Assembly: GCF_004118285.1 (NCBI RefSeq)
Contig: NZ_SDHY01000004.1
Span: 62,001 to 126,000 of the forward strand
DNA from: Aquirufa rosea
GTDB lineage: Bacteria > Bacteroidota > Bacteroidia > Cytophagales > Spirosomataceae
Reading direction: 5' to 3'
DNA: 64,000 nucleotides
The notes under the pieces are model-generated. The model had not been told where the DNA came from, did not search any database, and saw nothing but the letters and a program-made list of their open reading frames with translations. How positions within the stretch are numbered: position 1 is the stretch's first letter; every line of letters starts with the position of its first letter. Positions 54,595 through 62,954 of the stretch are shown piece by piece. The position numbers were made by a program, and so were the translations under genes.

Positions 54595-54759
54595 TTAAGC
54601 TTTTTCTCCCAGTATTCTCAGTAAATTTAATTCCATAAAAACGGCACTGGCTATGACCATTTTTTCCATCATGGGATCCTGTTCCAGTTTAATCAAATAA
54701 AACAGAAAAGCTATCGAAAATAAGTGGAAAAGAATGAAGGATGTTTTTTTGAAATTCAT
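54595..54759 (-). CDS. 54-residue membrane protein at the head of the sbtA operon
   Basis: A short open frame from the ATG at 54759 to a TAA at 54595, translating to 54 residues. Residues 8-24 are hydrophobic (FILFHLFSIAFLFYLIK) and a second, weaker hydrophobic stretch contains MVIASAVFMELNLL. It ends 12 bases before the sbtA start on the same strand and follows a near-consensus -7 element and a hairpin. It is too short to be the PII-like SbtB and lacks its motifs. It may be an accessory subunit of the transporter; that is inference. Confidence 0.6.
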   Translation of the reverse strand: MNFKKTSFILFHLFSIAFLFYLIKLEQDPMMEKMVIASAVFMELNLLRILGEKA

Positions 54760-54761
54760 AT

Positions 54762-54786
54762 CGCTCGTAAATTGAGCGCAAAGTAA
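54762..54786 (-). promoter_or_regulatory. Promoter element and hairpin before the sbtA operon
   Basis: CGCTC and GAGCG pair around GTAAATT (54762-54778), directly downstream of a near-consensus TTACTTTG (54779-54786, minus strand). The hairpin would lie at the very 5' end of the transcript or act as a LysR site. Confidence 0.4.
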
Positions 54787-54844
54787 ATAGCAAGAATTTG
54801 ATAATTTTTATTTAAGTTTATAATGTATTATATAAAATTAATTT

Positions 54845-55756
54845 ATGAACTATACCTTAAATCAGCTGCAGATTTTTTTGAAAGTCGCCCAAACTAAGAG
54901 TATTACTCGGGCATCGGAGGAGTTAAATCTAACTCAACCGGCTGTATCTATTCAGATCAAAAACTTTCAATCTCAATTTGAAATACCCCTTATTGAAATT
55001 GTAGGTAAAAAGGTCTATTTAACAGATTTTGGAAAGGAAATAGCTCAATCTGCTGAAGAGATAATCGAGCAGGTATATGCCATCAATTATAAAATGAGGG
55101 CATTTAATGGACAACTTTTTGGGCGATTAAAAATATCCATTGTTTCTACAGGAAAATACATCATTCCCTATTTTTTAAGTGATTTTTTAAAAGAAAATCA
55201 AGGCGTAGAATTATCCATGGATGTAACTAACAGAGGTAAAGTTATTGAAAGCTTAAAGAAAAATGAAGTAGACTTTAGCCTAGTTTCTCTTCCTATAGAA
55301 GGAGACCAGTATGAATACATGGACTTACTCACTAACGAATTATACATGGTGGGGAATCCTGAACTAGTAGCACAAAATCCAGAATTCAACCAGCACCAAT
55401 TACCCTCCAACCGTCCCATTATATTTAGAGAACCCGGCTCCGGTACCCGTATGACCATGGAGCGCTTTTTGGAAAATCAGGAATTTCATGTAATAAAAAA
55501 GATCGAACTTATGTCAAATGAAGCGGTCAAGCAAGCCGTTATCGCAGGCCTGGGTTATTCCATCATGCCCATCATTGGCATAAAAAATGAATTGCAAAAC
55601 GGCTCTTTGGTGATTATCCCTCAAAAAGGTTTACCCATTAAAACCCAATGGAAATTAGTTTGGAACCATGGGAAAAAACATTCCCCAGTGGCCAAAGCAT
55701 TTTTGCAGTATGTTCAAGAACATAAAGATGAGATCAGTCAGAAATACTTTAGATAA
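54845..55756 (+). CDS. LysR family regulator of the sbtA operon
   Basis: A 303-residue regulator. The N-terminal winged helix (residues 3-62, with LNQLQIFLKVAQTKSITRASEELNLTQPAVSIQIK) is intact, and the remainder is a two-lobed ligand domain of the CysB/CbbR class (GRLKISIVSTGKYIIPYFLSDF; REPGSGTRMTMERFL). It lies divergent from the four-gene transporter operon across an 85-base gap, the usual arrangement for a LysR regulator and its target. In cyanobacteria LysR proteins control bicarbonate uptake; the co-inducer here is unknown. Confidence 0.92.
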   Translation: MNYTLNQLQIFLKVAQTKSITRASEELNLTQPAVSIQIKNFQSQFEIPLIEIVGKKVYLTDFGKEIAQSAEEIIEQVYAINYKMRAFNGQLFGRLKISIVSTGKYIIPYFLSDFLKENQGVELSMDVTNRGKVIESLKKNEVDFSLVSLPIEGDQYEYMDLLTNELYMVGNPELVAQNPEFNQHQLPSNRPIIFREPGSGTRMTMERFLENQEFHVIKKIELMSNEAVKQAVIAGLGYSIMPIIGIKNELQNGSLVIIPQKGLPIKTQWKLVWNHGKKHSPVAKAFLQYVQEHKDEISQKYFR

Positions 55757-55761
55757 AAAAA

Positions 55762-55783
55762 GCCACACACAAAGTGCATGGCC
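55762..55783 (+). terminator. Weak terminator after the LysR gene
   Basis: GCCACACAC and GTGCATGGC pair over nine positions with two mismatches around an AAA loop, six bases after the LysR stop. The 240 bases that follow hold nothing I recognise. Confidence 0.4.
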
Positions 55784-55999
55784 TTTAAATGATTATTTTT
55801 TCATTAAATAAGTAGGACACGGATTATTCTCCATGTTGAAGCATAAACGAAAAAACAAAAGATAAGTTTTAATAAAATATCATTTAATTATTTAATGGAG
55901 GTTATAAAATAAAATTATGCAAATTTTACATATAACAAATTGATCATCAAAAGGTCTCCATTTGTTTTAAAATTTCTACCCAAGTCTAAAATCAAATCC

Positions 56000-57497
56000 C
56001 TACAAGCTAATAAATACTGAACTAAAAGCCGGAATTTTCACCGTTCCTTTCTTGACTGATTTCCCTTTTAAAGTAGGAACCTTATCCCCAGCTAATAATT
56101 GCAAGTCCTGACCATTCAATTTTACTTTCTTGGATAATAATTCATCCGAACTTAATTGATATATAGTTCCCTCTTGAGCAATTTGAATACTAAGTTCATC
56201 ACCAGTAGGATTAACAGCCAAAATGGTACGTCCAGCAGCTTTTCCTTTCGTATTATGAACAAATATATCTAGTCCTTCCACCGTACTTCCCACTTCATAT
56301 ACCTGGTTACCCATCAATTTGCTCCATAAAAGTGCTGCCCAATAATTCGGTCTTGGATCATGGGTTTCTTCATCTAATAGGGCGTATTCGCTTCTGGTCA
56401 AAGTATTGTGCATGACCACTTGAACTCCCTTTTTGGCTAGTCTTCCTAACTGCTCCAAATACCTAAATGTATCTACATAGGTAGCTGCAATTGGGTTACC
56501 CCCACAGGCAGATTCGGCAGTTTCCGTATTCCAAATTGGCGCTTGTGGATTATAGGTATCACGTACTTTTTGATAAAAATCAAGACCCTTTTCTGTCTTA
56601 CTTAACCAATGGGTGCTTAAGGCCTTCTCAGGGCTTTGACTGCCTCCACAGCGTTTAGAAACTGTACCATAATAGTGATAAGTAAATACATCAAATTGTG
56701 GCTCTGGCAGAGCTGACATAATTTTATCTACCAAAATATCCTGAGATGGAATAATTCCCCCCCTCCCCAGTTGAACCTGGTCCCAATATCTTCATGCGAG
56801 GATAATCCTTCCGAATTAGCTCTTTGAATAAACGAAAATCATGTGCAAATCGATCGGCATTATATCCCTTGGGAGCATCTCCATGGCTAGCATGGGAAGG
56901 CTCATTGAACATTTCCGCAGCTACAATCTCTCCTCCAATGGAATGGGTATAATCCATAATTGGTTTCACGGCTTTCGCACTCCATTGCCCATCTTTATCC
57001 CTAATTCCATCGCTTATGGGAAATGAGCTTACCAATTTCCCATGGACCGACTTCGTAAAATCCACCACCCCTTTCCACTGCTTTCTAGTTAATACATTTT
57101 TAAATCCTGCTGGAACTGAACTAACTGGGGGTTCATCGTTATCTTGAAAATATATCGCATTGGCCCAAGTACCGCTGACACGGATGTAGCTTGGTCCCAA
57201 AGCCGCAGCTAAATTTCTAAGCTTTTGCTGGTATAAATTAATGGGTTCTATTTTCCATTTCAAAGCAGCAAAGCCCGTTTTATTAGAAGTCTTCTTCACC
57301 GAATCTACCAACTTATAAGGAATCCAAAAATCTCCACCAATCACCTCACACATCTCTATATTATAAGATTGAAAGCGCTCGTCCACTTGGCCAATCCGCT
57401 TCATATTCTTGATATCAAAAGCAGAATTTCCTTGCGATAAAACGGAGACTGTATGACCCATCATCAGTAATGTGGTCAAAATGCTCATTCGATTCAT
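56000..57497 (-). pseudogene. GH79-like glycoside hydrolase, frameshifted at a seven-C run
   Basis: One gene is split into two overlapping frames. The 5' frame (57497-56724) has a signal peptide and the acid/base region MFNEPSHAS with Glu199; the 3' frame carries WNTETAE, the likely nucleophile region, and a beta-sandwich end. They meet at a seven-C run at 56757-56763: removing one C restores a continuous 498-residue protein through GGIIPSQDILVDKIM. The order of motifs fits clan A retaining enzymes of the GH79 (glucuronidase/heparanase) type. As given the gene cannot make a whole protein, unless the run is misread or slips in vivo. Confidence 0.8.
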
Positions 57498-57598
57498 GTT
57501 AGGTATATTGAAATATGAAAATTAGGGTACAAATGGGAAAGAAGTTCTATGCTATTTTTTACCCATTATTTTTAGGGTATAATCCCTAATCTTAGGTA

Positions 57599-57892
57599 TT
57601 AATGGGACAAAAAATACTCAGCCAAATTTTGCCATTCATTATCTAGAGATACATTTGGGCGTGTTTTTTTCGCGCGATTGTACCAATAATCCGCATTCCA
57701 CATATCCCCTTCTTTTCTATGCAAATAGGCATGTACCCATGCCGATTCTCTATCCATCAATTGATCCACTTGATCATGTGCCTTATCCCAATCTCCCTGA
57801 GCATCATACCATAAGCTTTTCAGTTGGACCGATAAATTTTTTGGAGGATTATCCTCCGTCAATGTCGCTTTAAAATCCTTTAAGTCTTTCAT
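57599..57892 (-). CDS. Conserved small protein of unknown function
   Basis: A 97-residue soluble protein rich in tryptophan and tyrosine. The segments LKSLWYDAQGDWDKAHDQV, AWVHAYLHRKEGD and NADYWYNRAKKTRP occur in a widespread family of small hypothetical proteins, and the helix pattern resembles a single TPR-like pair. No function is assigned to it. It starts 21 bases after the SnoaL-like stop on the same strand, so the two may form one transcript. Confidence 0.82.
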   Translation of the reverse strand: MKDLKDFKATLTEDNPPKNLSVQLKSLWYDAQGDWDKAHDQVDQLMDRESAWVHAYLHRKEGDMWNADYWYNRAKKTRPNVSLDNEWQNLAEYFLSH

Positions 57893-57913
57893 CGCCTATT
57901 CCATTAAAAACTG

Positions 57914-58390
57914 CTAAAATCCTTGCCTTTGGCCACTTAGTGGCATACCCGAATAATGAATATGTACAATTCTCCATTCGTTCTTAATCTTCCTTAATAT
58001 CTGCGTTTCTCTTCCCTTTGTCTGCAAAGGAGTCCCATCTTTAAATTTGGCATCAAAATCCCAATAAAATTCCACCCAAGCAACGTTAGGGTATATATGT
58101 ATCACTTCATCATTACTAGTCAAGTGTCGCTTTTGGAAAGTATTTCTAAACATCCCATAAAAATTATCTTTTACTCCTTTCCAGCCTAATTCATGCCCTT
58201 TGGGATGAATAAACGACACTTCTGGCACATCTGCCCAAACTTTCGCCCCTATTAAAGTATCCGCTTGATTAATAGATAATTTATAGGTTTCAATCAATTG
58301 CTTGATGGCTCGCTGATCGGTGGAATTACTTTGAGCAAATAGTATGTTTACCCAGCAAAGTAGCAAGGCTACGAAACAAGTTGTTTTCAT
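57914..58390 (-). CDS. Secreted SnoaL/NTF2-like protein
   Basis: A 158-residue protein with a signal peptide (MKTTCFVALLLCWVNILFAQ). The mature region has the NTF2-like order: IKQLIETYKLSINQADTLIGAKVW, VSFIHPKGHELGW and VAWVEFYWDFDAKFKDG, closing with the strand NEWRIVHIHYSGMP. It resembles DUF4440/SnoaL-like proteins with a small ligand pocket. The function is unknown. Histidines and tryptophans line the strands, but no active site can be named. Confidence 0.85.
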   Translation of the reverse strand: MKTTCFVALLLCWVNILFAQSNSTDQRAIKQLIETYKLSINQADTLIGAKVWADVPEVSFIHPKGHELGWKGVKDNFYGMFRNTFQKRHLTSNDEVIHIYPNVAWVEFYWDFDAKFKDGTPLQTKGRETQILRKIKNEWRIVHIHYSGMPLSGQRQGF

Positions 58391-58571
58391 TCGGTTTTAT
58401 TTTTCCTAAAATTACATCCATTCCAATAAATCATATCAGATAAACCAAACAAAGCTAGAAATGTACCATTGAAATACAACATGATCTGAATTCTGCGGCT
58501 CATATTTCCTTCCTGAACGAGATATTCTTCTTAAATTATTTTGCTACATTTAGTCATTTCATTTCTAGGTT

Positions 58572-59471
58572 ATGGTGTCAAATCGACGTACGTTTTTAAA
58601 GCAAGGTTCTGGACTGTTAGGACTAGGGATATTAACTGGAAATAAAAGCTCCAAGCCTCGTTTATCCTTTTCTACACTAGGGTGTCCCGCTTGGAATTTC
58701 TCCCAAGTCCTACAGCATGCCCAAGAAAATCATTACGCAGGTATTGAGATTCGAGGAATCAAAGGGGATTTGGATCTCCCCAATAACCCCATTTTTTCAC
58801 CTTCGAATATTGCCTCCACTCGCAGACAAGTGGAAGATGCCCAATTGAAGAGCGTGAATTTAGGCTCTTCAGCCAACATGCATTTTCTGGATCCTAAGAA
58901 GAAACAAAGCCAGTTGGACGAAGCCAAAAAATACATTGATCTAGCCCATCAATTAGATTGTCCTTTCATTCGGGTATTCCCTAATGACCTACCCAAAGAT
59001 CAAGCTGAAAATGAAACTGTTCAGGCCATCATTCATGCCTTAATTGAATTGGGGGATTTTGCTAAATCATCGGGCGTCAAGGTGCTATTAGAATCTCATG
59101 GCAAGGTGATTAAAAGTGACATGTTGCTTCACATCATGCAGACTGCCAATCACCCTCAAGTGGGTTTGGTGTGGGACTTCTTTAATATGTGGTCAGTCAC
59201 AAAAGAGCCTCCAGCGCAAGTTTACCAGATACTCAAAAAATATATTTTACATACCCATATCAAAGACGCCATCGTGACTAGTTCAGGTGAAAAATACACG
59301 CTTCTAGGTGAAGGAAATGCCCCAGTCAAAGAAGCACTCCATGTATTAAAGCAGGGTAATTACCAAGGGTATTATAGTTTTGAATGGGAGAAACTCTGGC
59401 ATCCTGAAATACAAGAACCCGAAATTGCCATTCCTCATTTCTCTAATAATTTTTCCAAATTCTGGGTCTAA
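58572..59471 (+). CDS. Tat-exported sugar phosphate isomerase/epimerase family protein
   Basis: A 299-residue TIM barrel of the AP-endonuclease-2/xylose-isomerase-like superfamily. It starts with NRRTFLKQGSG and a hydrophobic stretch, a Tat-like signal. Barrel segments include FSTLGCPAWNFSQVLQHA, GIEIRGIKG, FIRVFPND, KVLLESHG with a metal-binding glutamate, VGLVWDFFNMW and YILHTHIKDA. The downstream GMC oxidoreductase begins three bases after its stop, so the two are one unit. It probably acts on a keto-sugar or sugar outside the cytoplasm, not on a sugar phosphate; this is inference. Confidence 0.87.
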   Translation: MVSNRRTFLKQGSGLLGLGILTGNKSSKPRLSFSTLGCPAWNFSQVLQHAQENHYAGIEIRGIKGDLDLPNNPIFSPSNIASTRRQVEDAQLKSVNLGSSANMHFLDPKKKQSQLDEAKKYIDLAHQLDCPFIRVFPNDLPKDQAENETVQAIIHALIELGDFAKSSGVKVLLESHGKVIKSDMLLHIMQTANHPQVGLVWDFFNMWSVTKEPPAQVYQILKKYILHTHIKDAIVTSSGEKYTLLGEGNAPVKEALHVLKQGNYQGYYSFEWEKLWHPEIQEPEIAIPHFSNNFSKFWV

Positions 59472-59474
59472 ACC

Positions 59475-61172
59475 ATGAACACAAAAACTAAAAATACATT
59501 TGACGCCATTGTGATTGGTTCAGGTATCAGTGGTGGCTGGGCTGCCAAAGAACTGACAGAAAAGGGACTAAAAACCCTACTGCTGGAACGAGGGAGAGAT
59601 GTGAAACATGTGGCGGATTATCCAACCGCCATGCATCAACCTTGGGATTTTCTGCATGGGGGTCTGGTCCCATTAGACATCAAAAAGGACTATAAAATTG
59701 CCAGCAAAAATTTTATTTTCTCCGAAGCTACGGCACACTTTTTAACCAAAGACGAAGAGCAAGCCTACATTCAAGATAAACCCTATGATTGGATACGTGC
59801 TTACCATGTGGGTGGTCGTTCTCTCTTATGGGGCCGACATACCCAGCGTTGGAGTGATTTTGATTTTACAGGTCCTGCAAGAGATGGCTTTGCGGTCGAC
59901 TGGCCCATTCGCTACAAAGATTTGGCACCTTGGTACAGTCATGTGGAAAAGTTTGTGGGTATTTCAGGAAATGCAGATGGCTTGGATATTTTACCAGATG
60001 GTGAATTCATTCCACCTTATGAGCTTTCCTGCGTGGAAAAACATTTTGGACAAGTATTAAAAAGTAAATATAGCAACCGGCATGTCATCATTGCCAGAAC
60101 CGCCAACTTAAGTCATGCACAAAAAATTCATCATTCAGTGGGCAGAAGTCAATGCCAAAACCGAACTCTTTGCGAGCGAGGCTGTCCTTATGGTGGGTAT
60201 TTTAGTAGTAATTCTTCTACCTTGCCAGCAGCCTATCTAACCGGTAATCTCACTCTAAAAGATTATTCCATCGCGCATTCCATCATCTTCGACGAAAAGA
60301 AAAGCAAAGCCGTGGGGGTACGAGTGGTAAATGCCAAAACTCACGAGATGGAGGAGTATTTTGCGTCAATCATATTTGTCAATGCCTCTCCTTTAGCAAC
60401 CAATTTAATTTTATTGAATTCCACCTCTTCTCGCTTTCCAAATGGACTAGGAAATGACTCAGGTGTTCTAGGTACACACATGGCCTTCCATAGCTATAGG
60501 GGAAGAATTACTGCAGAATATGATGGATTCTTAGACTTTCAAACAGCGGGGAAAAGGCCCACTTCTGGTTATATTCCTAGGTTCAGAAACGTTCAGCAAC
60601 AAGAAACCGACTTTTTACGAGGTTATGCCAGTAATTTATCTGCCAGCAGGGTAATGGAAAATCCATCTACCTCACTTGGGGAATCTTTGAAACATTCTCT
60701 TTTAAATCAAAAGCTAGGAAATTGGCACATCAATGTGGGTATGATGGGCGAAACTATTCCGAAGGCACATTCTACCGTTCACCTGGACAAAAATTTGAAG
60801 GACAAATATGGTCTTCCTCAGTTGCGGGTTTCCATTGCCTATGATGACAATGATGAGAAAATGTTAAAAGATTTTCATCAACAATTTACGGAGATGTATG
60901 AAGCAGCAGGATTTAAAAACATCAAACCCATTGACACACAAAGATTGCCTGGAAATGAGAACCATGAGATGGGTGGAGTGCGTATGGGCCGAGATCCAAA
61001 AACTTCTATGTTAAACGCCTTCAACCAAATGCATCATTGTAAAAATGTGTTTGTTACAGATGGCTCTTGTATGACTTCTACCTCTACGCAAAATCCATCA
61101 CTTACCTATATGGCATTGACAGCTAGGGCCGTAGACTATGCCGTGAGAGAGAAAAAGAAGCTGAATTTATAA
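59475..61172 (+). CDS. GMC family FAD oxidoreductase
   Basis: A 565-residue flavoprotein. The FAD motif GSGISG is at residues 15-20, with LLLERG closing the second strand; GGRSLLWGRHTQRW matches the GMC flavin-attachment loop, HEMGGVRMG carries the active-site histidine region, and NPSLTYMALTARA closes the domain. Members with this sequence pattern oxidise sugar hydroxyls, including the C3 position of glycosides. There is no own signal; it may be exported with the Tat-bearing partner or another subunit. It is coupled to the isomerase upstream; a nitrilase-type gene follows after 48 bases. Confidence 0.9.
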   Translation: MNTKTKNTFDAIVIGSGISGGWAAKELTEKGLKTLLLERGRDVKHVADYPTAMHQPWDFLHGGLVPLDIKKDYKIASKNFIFSEATAHFLTKDEEQAYIQDKPYDWIRAYHVGGRSLLWGRHTQRWSDFDFTGPARDGFAVDWPIRYKDLAPWYSHVEKFVGISGNADGLDILPDGEFIPPYELSCVEKHFGQVLKSKYSNRHVIIARTANLSHAQKIHHSVGRSQCQNRTLCERGCPYGGYFSSNSSTLPAAYLTGNLTLKDYSIAHSIIFDEKKSKAVGVRVVNAKTHEMEEYFASIIFVNASPLATNLILLNSTSSRFPNGLGNDSGVLGTHMAFHSYRGRITAEYDGFLDFQTAGKRPTSGYIPRFRNVQQQETDFLRGYASNLSASRVMENPSTSLGESLKHSLLNQKLGNWHINVGMMGETIPKAHSTVHLDKNLKDKYGLPQLRVSIAYDDNDEKMLKDFHQQFTEMYEAAGFKNIKPIDTQRLPGNENHEMGGVRMGRDPKTSMLNAFNQMHHCKNVFVTDGSCMTSTSTQNPSLTYMALTARAVDYAVREKKKLNL

Positions 61173-61220
61173 GGCTCAAACATTGAGGAATAATTGAAAC
61201 CTATTTAAAACACAAATACC

Positions 61221-62171
61221 TTGGAAAATATTAAGATTTCGACAGCCCAATTTGAAAATAAAAGTGGCGACAAAGCATATAATTTATCGGTTATAGAAGA
61301 GCTTACGAAGAAAGCCGCTGAAGTAGGCTCCGAGGTGATTGCCTTTCATGAATGTTCCATCACGGGATATAGTTTTGCGAGAAAATTAAACAAGGATCAA
61401 ATGATCGCTTTGGCCGAGCCCATACCCGATGGAAAAAGTGTTCAAAAGCTCATTGAAATTGCCAAAAAATATGACATCGTTGTCTTGGCGGGACTATTTG
61501 AAAAAGACGAAGAAGATAATTTATTCAAAGCCTATGTCTGTGTGGATAAACATGGGTTAAAAGCTAAATACCGAAAACTACACCCCTTCATTAATCCGCA
61601 TTTGACACCCGGGAATGAATATTGTGTTTTTGATATCAAAGGCTGGAAATGTGGGATTTTAATTTGTTATGATAACAACATCATAGAAAATGTTCGGGCT
61701 ACTAAATTATTAGGCGCTGACATTATTTTTATGCCACATGTGACCATGTGTACCCCATCTACCCGTCCAGGAGCAGGTTTTGTAGACCCGAAATTATGGG
61801 ATAACCGAGAGGCTGACCCAACTTCCTTACGTTTGGAATTTGATGGCATGAAAGGGCGAGATTGGTTAATGAAATGGCTTCCTTCCAGAGCTTATGACAA
61901 CGCCATTTATGCTATATTTTCCAATCCCATTGGCATGGATGATGACCAATTAAAAAATGGCTGCTCCATGATTATAGATCCCTTTGGCGACATTATCGCA
62001 GAATGCCGTTCCTTGGAGGACAGTTTTGTCACAGCTACCCTTGTGCCTGAAAAACTTACCTTGGCCGGAGGTCACCGCTATATAAAAGCTCGTCGGCCCG
62101 ACTTATACAAAAATATTCTAAGTCAAGATCATCATCCTGAGCAGAAAGTGGTTTGGTTGGATAAAAAGTAA
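61221..62171 (+). CDS. Nitrilase-superfamily carbon-nitrogen hydrolase
   Basis: A 316-residue cytoplasmic enzyme. The catalytic triad of the superfamily is visible as Glu44 (FHECS), Lys119 (YRKLHPF) and Cys149 (LICYDNN). It begins with TTG at 61221: the protein then starts like its relatives (ENIKISTAQFENKSGDK) and no in-frame ATG lies before the stop of the GMC gene. Members cleave amides or carbamoyl groups, for example N-carbamoylputrescine; the substrate is not identifiable. It follows the GMC gene and may share its transcript. Confidence 0.88.
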   Translation: MENIKISTAQFENKSGDKAYNLSVIEELTKKAAEVGSEVIAFHECSITGYSFARKLNKDQMIALAEPIPDGKSVQKLIEIAKKYDIVVLAGLFEKDEEDNLFKAYVCVDKHGLKAKYRKLHPFINPHLTPGNEYCVFDIKGWKCGILICYDNNIIENVRATKLLGADIIFMPHVTMCTPSTRPGAGFVDPKLWDNREADPTSLRLEFDGMKGRDWLMKWLPSRAYDNAIYAIFSNPIGMDDDQLKNGCSMIIDPFGDIIAECRSLEDSFVTATLVPEKLTLAGGHRYIKARRPDLYKNILSQDHHPEQKVVWLDKK

Positions 62172-62364
62172 AATTTGTCAATTCAATATATCCATCAGCA
62201 CCATGATTGATTTTACCATCAACTCAAAGATGCGTACTCCTTATTTCCATTAGTTTCAATTTGATAAACCTTCTTGTGTTTATTAAAGATTTTATATAAA
62301 TAATTTTAAAAGATTCGGATTATTTGCACTTTTGTCCCTAGCTAATCAAAAAACCCTTTACAAA

Positions 62365-62907
62365 ATGAAAAATGTCTACGCTTTCCTATTTGTTTCTTTG
62401 TTGTGCTTAAGCTTCCAAGTTTCAGCACAATATAAGTCCATCAACTTAACTGCCGCTACGGATACCACCTACCTAGGTGATAATGGCTCTAAATCCAGAA
62501 CTACTCGCTTACTTTCATTTGAATACGATACTAGCATGGATGCAGCATTTGCCCAAGTTTCCATGGATGTTCATCACATTAATCCTTTTGACTTACCTGA
62601 AATCATTGTTAATGGGAAATCAGTTCCTGCCAACATTTATTTCCCCTCAATGGCCACAAATACTAAATTTTACTTTTTCAAAGTAAAAGGTCTCACTGAC
62701 CTAGTGGTAAATTCCCCAGTGGGCAATAACAACGCCAAACTCAGTTTTATTTTATCTGCCAAAGATATTTTACCTGGCAAAAATATAGTGAGAATTACCA
62801 TTGGTAACCGAGCTATTGAAAACTTAGATGATTTCGCTATCACCAATCCTAAAGTAGAGCTGAGAAGCAAAGCCAGCTCCGACTCGTATTCTGATTACTC
62901 CAAATAA
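62365..62907 (+). CDS. Secreted protein of unknown function
   Basis: A 180-residue protein from the ATG at 62365, with a signal peptide (MKNVYAFLFVSLLCLSFQVSAQ). The mature part is strand-rich, probably a single beta sandwich, with FEYDTSMDAAFAQVSMDV, ENLDDFAITNPKVEL and similar alternation, and it ends in a serine-rich tail (SSDSYSDYSK). I recognise no family. An earlier TTG at 62332 is less likely. It stands between the nitrilase and the esterase on the same strand. Confidence 0.72.
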   Translation: MKNVYAFLFVSLLCLSFQVSAQYKSINLTAATDTTYLGDNGSKSRTTRLLSFEYDTSMDAAFAQVSMDVHHINPFDLPEIIVNGKSVPANIYFPSMATNTKFYFFKVKGLTDLVVNSPVGNNNAKLSFILSAKDILPGKNIVRITIGNRAIENLDDFAITNPKVELRSKASSDSYSDYSK

Positions 62908-62954
62908 ATAATGGATTTTTCTAGATAATTTTAGATTGAATTGAATAAGACATC

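Noticed and set aside
54595-54759. The small gene as SbtB
   Set aside because: SbtB is a PII-like protein of about 100 residues; this frame has 54 residues, a membrane helix and none of the PII motifs.
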